DNA of 64,000 nt from Hymenoscyphus infarciens (taxonomy: Eukaryota; Ascomycota; Leotiomycetes; Helotiales; Helotiaceae), in the NCBI GenBank assembly GCA_001414345.1, contig LLCB01000141.1, positions 1 to 64,000 on the forward strand, in the 5' to 3' direction. This document shows positions 12,471-25,842 of the stretch, one piece after another. The stretch's first letter is position 1. Every line of letters starts with the position of its first letter. Made by a program: the position numbers and the translations under genes. A model generated the notes under the pieces. That model was not told where the DNA came from and searched no databases. It saw nothing but the letters and a program-made list of their open reading frames with translations.

Positions 12471-13076
12471 GTTGTTGTTTTGGAGCTCGAGCTGAGATTC
12501 GGATTCGAGGCTCACACAAGTGGTGTTGTATGTTGAAGCCTTGTCATCCGATATCGTCGCCTTGTCTCAGCCTTGTCGATATTTAGAGTCGAGAGGCCAG
12601 ATATGTTCTCGGCATGGAGCCAATGGGGGGGGGGACACTGGGAAAGCCACCACAGTGGTGGGGAAAGCAGTGATGAGGTTACAAGTAGGTTATTTCCCGT
12701 CGGTTTCGGGAAAAGGTTGAGATGGGAAAGGTTGTCTTGACTTGTCATGATCGGCACAGGTAGGCAATCCTCCCTCTGCACTGCACCCTCTACACCCTCT
12801 ACACCCTCTGCACCCTCTGCACCCAGGTTCTACCGGTTCTACTTACAGTACAGTACAGGCTGCAATGCGCTGCGGTGAACCCTGAAGCTTCCGCGCCGAC
12901 CCACCTCAATCCCTCAATCTGCATTTCCCCTCTTCGCTTTCGCCAGGTGGCTTCTCGCTCCTCGAAAAGGTGCTCACGGTTAGGTGCCCTACTCTACTCT
13001 ACTCATACTCTCTCCTCGATCAACTCCGCGACAATAACCAACCCTCTCCAATTCCTCCACCACCACCACCACCAAC
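12471..13076. promoter_or_regulatory. Shared divergent promoter region of DUF7719 and PIG-L genes
   Basis: 606 bases between two divergently transcribed start codons. Contents: a G-run at about 12626, a nine-base tandem repeat at 12784-12824, pyrimidine-rich stretches typical of fungal promoters, and a CAC-repeat leader immediately before the PIG-L ATG at 13077. Being a promoter is inferred from gene orientation; no factor site was identified. Confidence 0.55.
12784..12824. repeat. Nine-base tandem repeat CACCCTCTR
   Basis: Four full units of CACCCTCTA or CACCCTCTG plus a partial fifth, within the divergent promoter. Confidence 0.85.
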
Positions 13077-14092
13077 ATGCAATGGTTCTCCTTCCTCGTC
13101 GTCCCCATTCTGGCCGTCGTGTGCTGGCTCTACACGGTCACCGTGACCCGCTCGAGGTTCCCCAAGTTGCGCAACAAGCGCATCTGTCTCCTGATCGCGC
13201 ATCCCGATGACGAGGCCATGTTTTTCGCGCCCACCGTCCTGGCATTGACCGAACCAGAATGGGGGAACCACGTCAAGATCCTCTGTCTGAGCAGTGGTGC
13301 GTCCCTCCTCCCCTCATTTCTGCACATCGCATTGAGCGCATGCGACTCTCCTACTAACATGTGCGAATAGGAGACGCAGACGGCCTGGGAGAGACGCGCA
13401 AGAAGGAATTGGTCAAGAGCGGCCTCGCATTGGGGCTGCGTCAAGAAGACGACGTCTTCGTGGTCGAAAGCCCGTAAGTCCTTTCCCCTCATTGCCTCTT
13501 CCGCACCCCTCATCCACTTTTTGTCACCAGCTGATCTGTGCTCTCCCCTCCCTCCAGCGAATTCCCAGATAGCATGACCACCCCCTGGGACAAGACCAAA
13601 ATCGCAACCCTCCTCTCCTCTGCCTTTGCGCCCAACCTGACGAATCCCATGAAGGGGAAATCCGTCGATGCTCCTACCGCCACAATCGATGTCCTCATAA
13701 CCTTCGATCGCACGGGCGTTTCCTCGCATCCGAACCACATCTCCCTCTTCTTCGGCGCACGACACTTTATAAGCTCGTTAATACATAATAGACCGGGTTG
13801 GAGATGTCCCGTGGATTTATATACCCTGAACTCGGTGTCGATATTACGGAAGTATGCGAGTTTTTTCGATAGCATCACGAGTTTGCTGGTGATGGCTTTT
13901 AGTAAGAAGCAAATGGGGGACCATCCTTCTCCTCTGATGTTTTTGAGTGGTCCGAAGGAGGTGAGGATTGCGCAGGGTGCCATGACGACGGCGCATAAGA
14001 GTCAGATGAGGTGGTTTCGCTGGGGCTGGATTGGCTTCAGTCGCTACATGGTCGTTAATGATTTGTCCTTGGAGAAAATTACTGCGTCGTGA
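13077..14092 (+). CDS. GPI12/PIGL-like: PIG-L family GlcNAc-phosphatidylinositol de-N-acetylase (three exons)
   Basis: Predicted 285-residue ER enzyme removing the acetyl group from GlcNAc-PI, the second step of GPI-anchor synthesis. Exons: 13077-13296, 13371-13473, 13558-14092; all junctions preserve phase. Evidence: an N-terminal membrane anchor (residues 1-23, hydrophobic, then basic), the zinc-binding and catalytic motif AHPDDEAMFF (His42, Asp44, Asp45), the conserved SSGDADGLGETRKKEL spanning intron 1, and the second metal motif SSHPNH (His165, His168). Length and motif order match yeast Gpi12 and human PIG-L. The start is chosen because the membrane anchor follows directly and a CAC-rich leader precedes it. 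The C-terminus is rich in aromatic and basic residues, ending without an extra domain. Confidence 0.93.
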
Positions 14093-17000
14093 CGGGAGTA
14101 TATCGAGAAATTGGGCAAGGGAGTTGGGATATAGGGGTGGGGTTTAACGAGGGGGTTCATAATGGCATTTTTTGCTTTCTTTGTCCATTTTTGCCAGATT
14201 TGATGGAAGGGTGTTTTTACATGAGGGCGACGATTCATATGGCATGGAGGGCGTTTGTGTACAGATTGCTGAGGTTTTGCTGGTTTACATATACCTAGGT
14301 CTCCCACCTTGTTGTGGTCGAGAGGATGTTGTTACTTTATTTTTGCTCTTTGTTATATAATGGTATGCAGCTTCTTTGCGCTTTGTGGCTTCATGTTCGT
14401 GATTTGGCTACCAGTTATATATCAGTGGCTGCATTTCTTGGGGCGATTACCGCTCTGCACATTTGGAATGTGAAACTGTGGTCGAGATGGTCGCTTCAAG
14501 AGATGGGAAGAGTAGCGGCAGTAATTCAAGGAAATAAGGAAAGGGAATTGATAGCTGCTTGTTTGGACGAGGGGAAGTGTAATTGGAGGCAGCTGGGTTG
14601 AAATCTTCCTTTCTTGCCGGGATGAGCAAGCAGGGTTGAGGGGTCTCGGTTTATAGTTTGTTTTGTTGCTCGATCGCCCCGAACGTCGCCTGGCTTACTC
14701 GATAAATGTTAGCTTACTGGTAGCTTACTTGTGGCTTACTCGTGGCTCACTCGTAGCTTACTCGCAATCTTGTTAGCCTCTAACATGAAACTAGAATAGA
14801 CCCGAATTATTGTTTTCTAGGGTCCACATGATATGGTAGTGTAACTTATTTCATCTCGGCAAGTGATATTAGGATTGTCATGGGTGGTCTTGTAGGCTGT
14901 TGATAGTAAATTGTATCCCAAATATAACTATCAACTTCGTTTTCTTTCTTCTACTATTGATATAACTACAGCTTTAACTTTCGAGTATTTGGCGCGGCCT
15001 TTCTGGGCTGGCTTTTTTCTTTTTTCTTTTTATTTTGGCCGAGCAAACATCTTGGCCAGCTCATTCTTTGTAGTCCTATCCTTTAAGATGGTGGTTACAG
15101 ACTTGTCTCTTTACGTTCTTGGATGAGCTTTATATTTGTGTAGTAATCTGCTTCTGCAGATAATGTTCATTCAAGCGTAATCTCGTCGATAAGTGTCATC
15201 TATTTGAAGGTTGAAGAAGACTACAGCTGAGTTTTGGAGAAGTGTAAATAATCTAAGGTCCTGGTATGTTTTTATTTCATGCATGGCTCTCAATCCAACC
15301 TTCATTTGCATAACTTATTCTTTGATATTTGGAATGATATAAAGTTGTAAATTTTGTTGGAAGGGTCTGGAAATTTCAAGCATAGAAGAAAAATGTGCAG
15401 TGTATACTGAAGGAATCTACAACTGAAAAGCTTGAGCAGCTGAAATAAAGAGACGAGGTCTCTGAGAGAATTATGTTTCTTCGGTGAGGTCCGCGGCAAT
15501 CATTGAGAAGTAAGACATCAAGTGGAAAGTTTAAGATACTTCTCTCAATTTGGTGCTGGAGGTCTGGTTTGTTTTATAATTGGAGGATTGGCCCAAGCAT
15601 TGGAAAAGGGTATCATTGATGGGAGACTTAGCGAGAACTCTTGACTTTATCAACTCTGACCTATGCCCGGGAATAGTGACATCGTACACGCTAGCAAGTA
15701 TTTATGTGACGGTTACACTTATATTCACCCTAACAGCCCTCTTTTATTAATCGGCTGGTCGTGGCCTACTTTCCATTAAGTATTTGTATTATGTTAAGAG
15801 AAACCCATTTCTTACAGCTATATAATACATGTCTCTTATCCTTTACTCTCTTTTCTTGTACTTAAATCAGGCTCTGCCTTCTCCGCTTCTACATACAATC
15901 TTTTTGCACCTCTTCCCTGCCATCACCTTTCTTTTCTTTAAAGGAGATTTTGTCCCTGCCTTTTGGCCTGTAAATACTTGGCTGAATTTTGGGTAAGTTT
16001 AGTTATGTGGTTGGAGAAATTTCTGGTTAGCTGTAGGTTGACTTGCGACTTAATGAATAGGTTATTTGAGAAGGCAATTTATGTCTTCTGAGGACTTGAT
16101 TATAAAGTCGATTTGTGTGTAACAATATGCAGGGGTCGACTAATAACTTTGGTACCCTTCCGTATATGAAGGCAAGTTTATTAAATTCTCAAATCTTTGC
16201 AGGAATCGGGTTAGCGTCGGTTCCGAGTACGAGAGTTCTCCCATGATAAAAAGGCATCTTCTTTTTAGATGGCTGCTGAAATTGATCGACTTTTCCAGGA
16301 AACTGGTGGTGAAAGAGTGTTCGATCCAAATTTCTATACTCTAGTATAGGTTTCTGGCTTTTGACTCTAGCACTCACTCTAGTTTTACAGCAGGTCTAGC
16401 ATTAGCAATCTATATATAAAAAAATACACTCGTCTTCTAAAGAGGAATTTGAGTTCATTTATATTTCAGACAGGAAGTTTCTCGGTATTGCTCTTAATGG
16501 TCCCGACTTAGTGGTACGTAAGTATTTCCAGCTTGTAAGTTGCTACTAAGAAACTAGGCAAAAACTCTTCAGTTTACTCAACATAACCTAATCTAACTAT
16601 TTGACTCTGGTATGACACCATTCAAAGCGCTAGCCAGTTGCTAAGTGACTCAAATAATTCTGTTCCGTTTTGCCGACAGTGCTTAATTCAGTCGAATTCT
16701 AAATATATATAGGAATGTTCCCGAATCAAACCTTTCCCCCCTATCTTACCCGCCCCGGCGAAACTCCACAACTGTTGGATCGGCTAATTTGGAACTTGGA
16801 CTTACGCTTGATATGAACCTAACGGGAGTAGCTAGCGTATTTACTCTCTAACTCGGCAGGCACAAAAAAGAACAAAACGAACCTTTCGGGGTAAGTCAGC
16901 AAGCTGGCGGAGCATCAAAATAGGAAATAATATATAGAGTAGATGTAAAATCATGTAAAATGCTCTTAGTTATATTGGTTTCTGTTTTTTTTAAAGCGAG

Positions 17001-17303
17001 AGAGAATATAAAATTCAGCATAGGAAAGGATGTAAAAAGTTCTCTACTAAGAGTTATGTTTTGAATTGCTTTTTACCTTTTCAGGGTTATGAGAATCAAG
17101 TATGTATAGTTGAGCTTCTAGAGAGTGCGCATAGCTTCAAAGGGAACGAGTCGTGAACTCTACAAAACTCCAGATGAAAGACAATATAAGAAACTTCTTA
17201 ATAAATCACACTTCAGGTAGAGCTGATACCTTGGAATGCTAACTATATCAAAACCGCCTGGAATTGAAACTTTATACTATATTTTCTAGAAATGTAATTA
17301 AAT
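14093..17303. other. Long intergenic region, no gene recognised
   Basis: About 3.2 kb of moderate base composition with no convincing coding frame on either strand. It holds the 3' end of PIG-L, a short tandem repeat (14692-14765) and becomes more AT-rich after about 16.4 kb. No tRNA or other RNA gene was recognised by eye. Confidence 0.5.
14692..14765. repeat. Eleven-base tandem repeat, unit RGCTTACTCGT
   Basis: Six imperfect units: GGCTTACTCGA, then after a short spacer AGCTTACTGGT, AGCTTACTTGT, GGCTTACTCGT, GGCTCACTCGT, AGCTTACTCGC. Confidence 0.8.
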
Positions 17304-17306
17304 TAA

Positions 17307-19175
17307 GAGCCTGTTTAGCTCTTATATAACTAGGATATATACTACTAAGAATTATAAGAATTATAAGGTAATATATATATATATACTAATTCTCTATATA
17401 TAAAAGTGTTTAGTATATATATTTAAAAGTAATACAAATCCCTCGTTTAACCTCGTCTATCTTAGTATATATATAAAAAGAATATATACTACTAAAGAAA
17501 GATTAGACCTCTAGAGATATAAATCTTTAAAAGTTTATATATATCTTTTCCTACCTAGGTACTAGTTTCAGGTTATAAGGTTAAGAAATATAGATATCTA
17601 AATATATACTACGAGCTAAACATTTACTTAATATATTAAGAAATAATTAATAATATTATTATAGAACAAAGGTAGATTAGATAAAGGATTACCTAATAAC
17701 CTCTACCTTTTAAGCAAGGAGTATAGTATTTAAAGCCTTATATACTCTTCTATAGTTCTAGGGAATTAAGTATCTATTTTAACTTTACTTTACTTATTCT
17801 ATACTCTTAATATAGCTTTTATAATCGCTATAGTTATAAGCCTAGTTAGTAGATAAAACACTGCTTCTACTACGCTAGTTATATTAGCTTTATCTTCTTT
17901 TTATCTATTCTTATTTTCTTCTTAGAGTACTGCTTTTATAATAGTATACTTACTCTTAACTAAAAAGGTCCTTCTTACTAACTGAAACTCGTAGTCTATA
18001 TAGTACGACTACTTCTTTTATATTTCCTACTAAGAAAGAGTCTAGGAATACTTCGATCTAAATAGCCTTAATACTAAGAATACTAACGAGCTTAAAAGAC
18101 TCTATTTTATAATTAAATAAGCTATACTTAATAAGAATATAAGACTTAAAGAAGTATAGCTTATAGTAAATAAAGCCTAGGATATACTCTTAGTAGCTTA
18201 ATATATAAGAAGAGATTAACTAGAATAACTACTTCTAGTAATAGCTAATAACGTTAAAGAGGACTTTAGAAATAATATTAAAAGATATACTTTTAAAATT
18301 AACAAGCTTTATACTATATAAGATAAGATATATAAAGTTAGCTCCTAAGTAGAGAGTACTATAGATAAGTCTATACTCTTAGAAGTCTAATCCTTACTTA
18401 GGTATATAGGGAAATTCGCTTTCTAAGACCTAATTCGAAAGCTTAAAAATAATCTAATACTAATATTAAAAAGCGTAGAAGATATAGTATATATAGAATA
18501 CTAGAATACGATTACTTAAACTAAATCAAGGTCTATAAACTCTAATCGCTAGTTCTCTAACTAGAAACGCTACTATAACTAAGCGAAAAAATTTTAACTC
18601 TTAGAGATTAAGAGCCTATTTATAGTAAAAGACTTCCTAGATACTATTTACTAAATTACTCTTACTTAAGTAATAAGTTAAAAGATATAGTTAATTAATA
18701 ATATAGAGTTTAAAAAGAGAGCTATATTACTTAATAATCTTATTAAAATGTTTTTGAAAATCTTATATAAACACCTTATATTAAAGACTAGTAGAAAGGC
18801 TAGTAAGATATTCTCTATTCTTAGAAGTAGAAGTATTAACCTATCTAATTCTTAGAATAGAGCTTGAAATAGAGGTTCTAATAATAAGAAATATCTATAT
18901 AAAAATAAGTAAAGACACTTTTAGAAACCTATTAACTACTAAACCTTAGAATTTATATTTATTAGAAAGTATAATTCTACTCTTAATACTCTCTTAGATA
19001 ATAAGAAGTTAAAAGAGATTATATAGCACTTAGAAGTTCTATTCTAGACAGATCTTTAGAAGAAACTAATTGAAAAGTTCTCTATAGCGTAATCTAAGTT
19101 TAATATTACTATTTACTATATCTCGTTAGAAATTAATAGATATATTTAAATAATTTATACGAGCTAAATAGGCTC
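17307..19175 (+). mobile_element. PIF/Harbinger-like MITE (family A), split by an insertion
   Basis: Left end GAGCCTGTTTAGCTC at 17307, right end GAGCTAAATAGGCTC ending 19175, flanked on both sides by TAA (17304-17306 and 19176-19178). The interior follows the copies at 38531-38965 and 39342-39786 from the left end to about 17660 (shared landmarks: AAATCCCTCGTTTAACCTCGT, GACCTCTAGAGATATAAATC, CTACGAGCTAAAC). Similarity resumes at about 19105 (ATTACTATTTA, TCTCGTTA, ATATTTAAATAATTTATACGAGC). Uninterrupted copies are about 435-445 bases, so about 1.45 kb is inserted. Confidence 0.75.
17660..19105. mobile_element. Unclassified RIPped insertion inside the MITE
   Basis: About 1.45 kb lacking similarity to the MITE copies and interrupting one of them. 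Semi-open, Lys/Ile/Leu-rich frames on the plus strand between about 18300 and 19100 suggest a former coding sequence broken by C-to-T and G-to-A changes, but no protein family could be recognised. Edges are approximate. Confidence 0.45.
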
Positions 19176-19189
19176 TAAAAGAGATAATT

Positions 19190-22100
19190 TAGAAGAATTT
19201 GAATTGTCTTAGTATAGTAAGAGTCGTTTAGATAAAAAAAAAGTAACTCTATATAACTAAACCGATTTTTTAGAAATAACTTAATAACTACGTATTATAA
19301 CACCTATCTAATATATATAATCGTCTTTTAAGAGCCTACTTCTCTAATAACGAACTATATAGCGTCGGGTTAGCCTATAGTTAAGAAGAAAGATACTAAT
19401 AGACGTGTTTATAGCTTTTACCTTCTAGCTAAGATACGATAACTTAAGATATATAGTAACTATAGCGCTAAAGAAAAGAAGAGAGTAGTATCTAATACTA
19501 CTATAATCTCTTTCCTCGATTTAGTTATTAAATACCTCTCTACACTAGAAGTATAGAGTAAATAAAGCTAGCTATAGTAGGTTATTTAGTAACTCTAGGT
19601 AGATTTCAAAGCTTATAATATATACTAAAACGCGTTAATCTAAAAGCTCTTAGATAAAGGCAAAGGAGCTTAAAAGCAATAGCAGAGCTAGTACGTCTAC
19701 TAATATACTAATCTACGCGTCTATTACTAGAAGTACTAGCAGTAGTAATAGTCCTACTATATACGTGTTCTTCTCTACTATAAGAGCCTCTACTCTCGAT
19801 AGTCTAGTAGTAAAAGAGATATATATATACTTATCGACTATAGTATTACTAAAGAGCGCTTATAAGCTCTTCTAAAGCTATCTAAGAAGCTTCTATAATA
19901 GGTAAATAAAGCTATTACTATAGTACTTAGCACGTACTCTAGCTATAATTATAATAATAGCGTATATACTATTACAAAGACACTAGCTATACTAAAGTAG
20001 ATAGAGGCCGCTAGGCTAATAAATAGCAGAGACGTCTTTCTCTACGCTAATAACTCTATAATAGTATAGAAGATAGTATACTATAGAGAAGAATAGATAG
20101 GCTTTCTAAGAGAGAAGGCTGTAGTTCTAGTACTAACGTAGAGAGTAATAGTGTCTTCGATACTAATTAAATTAGTAGATATTAGAGACTAGGAGGCTAT
20201 AGCTAAGAAACTATATACTACTAACCCGACTCTTATCTAGAGCTTGAAAGAGATCTTAGATATTAGATAGCTTTCTAAATAAAAGCTAGAAAAGAATACT
20301 AATACTATTATAGTAGAATTCTATAATATAGAGCTTACTAATACCTATATTAAGATATATAAAGTAGTATAGAAAGAAGCTTCTAAGTTTATATAATAGT
20401 ATAGCTAAAAGGCCTAAGTTATCTAATACTTCTACTACTATAGATACGACTATATAGTATATATATATAAAGCTAAGCAAAAGTATAGCTTCTATACTAT
20501 AGACTATAATACTAAGAACTATATAGAGGATAAAACCACCTATAAGTATACTAACTATAAACTTCTATATATAGTATTCTTAAAAGACTATAAATTCTAT
20601 AGCTAGGCTATAGAAAGAGTTAAGAATAAGAGTAAGCGCTTATAGCTATAACCGCTGTTCCTAGTAAAGCTAGTTCTTATACTATTAGTCTTCTAATAGA
20701 GAAGTAGAGCTACTACGCTAGATAAAGAAGTACTAGAGAAAGAGAACGATAACCTATTTATAAGACTCTCTACTCTATCTCTCTAAGCTATACCTACTAC
20801 CTAGGACGCCTATAAGAATGTCTAGATAGAAGGAGGAGTAGTAGAGATAGATAAGACACCTCTAATAGTAGTAGAAGGAATCGTAGAAAGATTAAAGAAG
20901 AGAGTAAAAGTAAGAGCTACTTTACTAAAGCCTATCTTATCTAAACCTTCTATCTTTACTACCTCTACTAACTTATCTACTACTTAATAACTATTTATAG
21001 TACTAACTAACCTAAGTAATTTCTTTAGTTAAAATAGTAAGTCCCTTAGAACTCTAAATATACTAACTTAGTAACTTAAGCTAAAAATTTAATAGCTCTC
21101 TTATAAAGCCTAAAGAGGACAGAAACGTTAGTAATAAGTATACTATAGTAATAAAAAGTAGTAAAAGAGCTATAAAGAAGACATACTTTGCCTCTATATC
21201 TAAAGTTAAATAAGCTAGGCTTACTAGTAATAAGAGATATAATAGCCTAGTATAAGAATAGATTAAGATTACTAAGAGTAATACTATAAAAAGAGCTATT
21301 AACTATACTAGTATAGGGTTAGCACTAGAGTTAGAGAATAACCTTACTAATATCTTCTCTAGTATCTCTTCTAGCTCTAAAACATCGTCGAATACCTCTT
21401 TTATAGACGTCTCTACTAAGGCTATAAAGCGCTAAACCTCTCTCTAAACTAATTAATAAGTATATACTAATACTCTACTCTCTTTATCTTATAGTATAAT
21501 ATTGAAAAGTTATATAACGTAATAAACCTACTACTATAACATAAGATAGTATAAGAGTATAATATTATAGTAATTTTAGAGCTATAGCTAAATAGCTATA
21601 ATAAAAAACTTATCTATAACCTATCTTAAGAGAGATTTAAAGCCTTTATAAGTAGATAGAGTAAACTACTTATATACTTCTTTATAAATAGAAAGATTAA
21701 TTCTACCTTAGTAAGAGTTACTAATAGAGGCGATTATCTATATTCTCTCTATATTATACTAAAAACAGATAATAGTAACTAAGTTATTACTATCTATAAT
21801 ATCTATAATCTCTAATAGTAAAGCTAGTAGAGTAAGACGTATATAGAAAGAAAGTAGATAGGTATTCTAATCTAATCTATATTACTAGAACTTAATATAA
21901 TACTTAAAAAGTATAGAAATAATAAATAAGTAGTAATAGAAGACTTAAACCTATACTATAAAAAGTAGTTTAAAGACTTACTATTACTTATATATAATAA
22001 AAGAAGAAGAGCTTAAGCTAAGGCTTTATTAAGTATAGTAGAAGAAAGGTATCTAGAACTAGTACTATTAAAAGGCTTAGTTACTAGACCTTAATCTAAT

Positions 22101-25100
22101 ATTTAATCTTACTTAATTAAGACTACTATTAACTTAAGTTAGTATAACTCTAGACTTATAAACTCTATCTAGTTATATAGAGTTTAAAAGGACTTAGATA
22201 TAGCTATTAACCACGTCTTAGTCGAAATAGTCTTTCTTATTAACTATATACCTATACTAGTTATAGTAAACAAAGACTTTAAAAAGACGAATATAAAGCT
22301 TCTTAATATAATACTTCTACTACTTCTTCTAAAGTTAGAAATCTATACTATAGCTAATCTAGATATAGTAGTCGATCTTATAATTTAAGTAGTATAAACA
22401 GCTATATAAGCCTTAATACTAGACTATGTTCTTACTCTTAAATTAATACCTAGCTTTATATAAGAGTATAGAGAAGCTATTTAAGAAGTTAAGTATATAT
22501 AAAGAAGGTAGAATAGATTAGATAGTATAAATTATAACCTAAGAGCCTTCTAAGAAGCTAAATAGATAAGAAAGAGGCTAATAGCGATTACTTAAAAAGA
22601 TATTTATAGAGATAAGGTATTAAATATAAGAGATAAGAAAGAGCTATAAGCTTTAGTAAGATAGATAAGATTAAGAAGGTTCTAAGCTCCTACTTTTACT
22701 CTTAGTCTAAAGAGAAGAGATAGTATAATAGTAGAGAATATATAAGCAAAAGCTAATATATTATATTAAAGCTTCTTTCTATTCTCTTCTAAACCTAACC
22801 TCTTAGACACCTACTTTTACTTATATTACCTTCTTAAAGAGCTATAAACGCCTCTCTAAGACTATAAAGTAAGAGTAGTAATATAAGAAATAGTACTAGA
22901 TAAAGCCTTAGAAGAAGATAGAATACTAAATAAAGTTATCTAGATAGTAGCTAGTATTCTTACTTTATATCTTACTAATATCTTTAACAAATCTATAGAA
23001 CTTTAGTATTACTTAAAAGGGTTTAAGAAGTCTATTACTATTACTCTATATAAGCCTAGAAAGGAGATATACGCTAAACCTAAATTATACTACTCTATTA
23101 CTCTTATAAATATAATAGATAAGGTTATAGACTTAGTACTTACTAAAAGGATCTAGTACTATATAGAGAAACATTTTATACTACTAATAATATATATAAA
23201 AGGTTATAAACAATTATTATATAAGTATAATATATATCTCTTACTTAAAAAGATATACTTAGCTTAGAGAAAGAGAAAGATAGTAAGCTTACTTATACTT
23301 AATATCTTAGAAGTCTTTAACTATATATTATATAAAAGGCTAATCTATAATATAAAGAAAAGAGGTCTATCTCTAGAAGTTATTTATTAGATATCTAGCT
23401 ATCTTATAAGAAAAACTACCTAGATTAAACTATTTAAAAGTATAAGCGATATATATAACGTATTAACTAGTATTCTCTAAAGCTCTTCTCTCTTCTCTAT
23501 TCTTTACCTCTTTTATAACATAGATCTTATTAATATTAGTAAAGGCTATAATCTATTTATAAGATATATTAATAATATATACTTTCTTATAAAAGGCTAT
23601 ACTATAGAGACTATAATCTAAAAGATAGAGATTATATATTATAAAGCTAATAACTAGGCCTAAAAGCACGTCTTAGTATTTACTCTTACTAAGTATAAGC
23701 TTATCTACTTTATCTATAAAAGAGATAAAAAGTATATTTATAACGAATTCTAGCTTATTAATCTTAGATAGAGTAGGATCGTTAAGGCTATATAATATCT
23801 AAGAGTTATCTTAGACTTTAAACTAAATAGTATAAAGTATATAGAATATATTAAAGTTAAGATTAAGAAGTTAATCTAAGTACTAAGCAGTATAGTAGAG
23901 TCAATATAGAGCACCTTAATAAGTAATATAATCACTCTTATAAAAGCAATTATTATATCTTAGATCTTATTTACTAGCTTAACTTAGTAGATATTAAACC
24001 TAATAGTATAAGGTTAAAAGACTTATTAAAAGAAAATAATCTAAATACTAAATACTCTCTAAAAAAAGATACTATATATAGTAACTAGAGCTTTCTAAAC
24101 TATAGTAGTAGTAGTTATTAAACCTAAAATAGATTTCCTCTTAATTAATATTTAGCTAGATTATACTAGTATAATCTTTATAAACTAAATTAAAGTATTA
24201 CTTATATATATATATATTATAATACTTAGAGAGAGAGGAACTATTAGAGATAGCTTAGCTTACCTCTCTCTCTTTTAAGAGCTTAAAGATAAGATATAAA
24301 TAACTATTAAATAATAATAAAAAAAGAGGATTAAAAGAAAGATTATAATTATCGCTAAGCTATAGTAGTCGCTATCTAATATATGAATCGCCTTAGATAC
24401 TAAGATAGTTATAAGAGAGTATAATAAGATCTAAAAACAGTTTTACTTTATATATATATAAGTCTTTATAAATAGAAGTAATATTAATAACTAAGTTAGT
24501 ATAGCTATATAAGAACTATATAAAGAGTAGATATATAAAGTAGATATTAGCCTAAGTAATTAGTATATAGTCTATAAGGCTAAGCTTATTAGTATATAGA
24601 CAACTCTTAGTATAGTAATTAGAGAAGGAGATATAGTAAAAAACCTTACTATCTTTACTAATAACTAAGCTACTAGTATATTATCCCTAAGACCTAGAAA
24701 CTAGTCTAGGTAATTTATTCTAAGAAAGATATACTAGCTATCTAGTATCTTAAAAAGAAGGAATATAGAAGTAATAGTTTAATAGATCCTAGTATATATA
24801 AGTGTTCTAGGTAACGAAAAGGCTAATAAGCTTATAAAGTAAGCTACTAGTTAGTAATTAAAAGAGAATAAGAAGAAAGAGTTACTTAAAGCTCTAGAGT
24901 AGTATATAGCGTAGCTTCTATTACTCTTATCCTCTTATAAAAGGATAATTAACATAGTAGCTAGGTCTCTTTAGTATTAAAAGTAAGACCTTAGTTATAC
25001 TAGTATACTATATAAGAAAAGATAGATAAAAGAGAGGATCTTACTATTTTACTATACTTAATAACTATACTAAAACCTTATAAAGGTCGAGTCTTTAGTA

Positions 25101-25711
25101 CTAATCTAGATAAGAACTAAGAAGATTAGCCTAAATAGATACCTATATAAGATTAATAGAATAGATAACCTATAGTATAAATATAACTAATTATACTAAA
25201 CTATTAAATATATACTCGAAGACTATAAAGACTTTGAAGAATTACGTAAAGAGTATATAGAAGTAGAGTACGCTAGTAATACTAGGGTATTCCTATCTAA
25301 TACTAAACTCATACCTAAAACTGTCTCTTTTATACTTATAGGTAGTCTTTTAGACTAAGTTATAGTATATACTAAAACATATTCGCCTTTGTAAATAAGA
25401 GACACTATAAAGGAGACAGCTAGAGTAGCACTTTTCAACGATTATTATCTATACTAAGCTCTTAAGAGAGCTGTTATTTTATATAACATAACATATATAG
25501 ACTTGGAAGACGAGGTCGGGATAGTGGTTACACTTAGAGTTTAGATTATTTGACTTATTTTAGGTCTCTTTTATCTTTCTTTTATTAGCCCTAGATGCGG
25601 AGCCGATGGCTCGTAACCACATTTATAGACTAGACCTAAATTGTGCGTCTACATAGCGCTGCCAAGCAGCTAAATAGACTATTGATTATAAAATAAAATT
25701 AAAAAAAAAAA
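19190..25711 (+). mobile_element. RIP-inactivated Tad-like LINE retrotransposon
   Basis: Dead non-LTR element on the plus strand. ORF1 remnant at about 20150-20990: three consecutive zinc-knuckle-like patterns starting at 20427 in which the metal-binding Cys and His positions now read Tyr (first: Y-x2-Y-x4-Y-x4-Y). Endonuclease-type remnant about 21900-22650. Reverse transcriptase remnant about 22980-23990, including a recognisable palm block around 23065-23130 and the YVDD box at 23565-23576 now reading Y-I-N-N. RNase H-type remnant about 24480-24860, followed by a C-terminal block around 25090-25270 (SLNRYLYKINRID then FEELRKEY). The element ends in a less eroded 3' region and an A-rich tail at 25686-25711. 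In-frame stops are nearly all TAA or TAG at former CAA, CAG or TGG codons, as RIP predicts. The 5' end is uncertain; size and domain order fit Tad1/CgT1-like elements. Confidence 0.85.
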
Positions 25712-25842
25712 GATTAGTATAGTATAAAATACTAAAAGCGAATAAATCGCAAATTGTAAATCAAAAACTATAACAGTAGAGCTCTACTCCTTACTTACGC
25801 CTCTTGACTATTGTCTACTAGTACTACTGCCTTTTCACCTCC

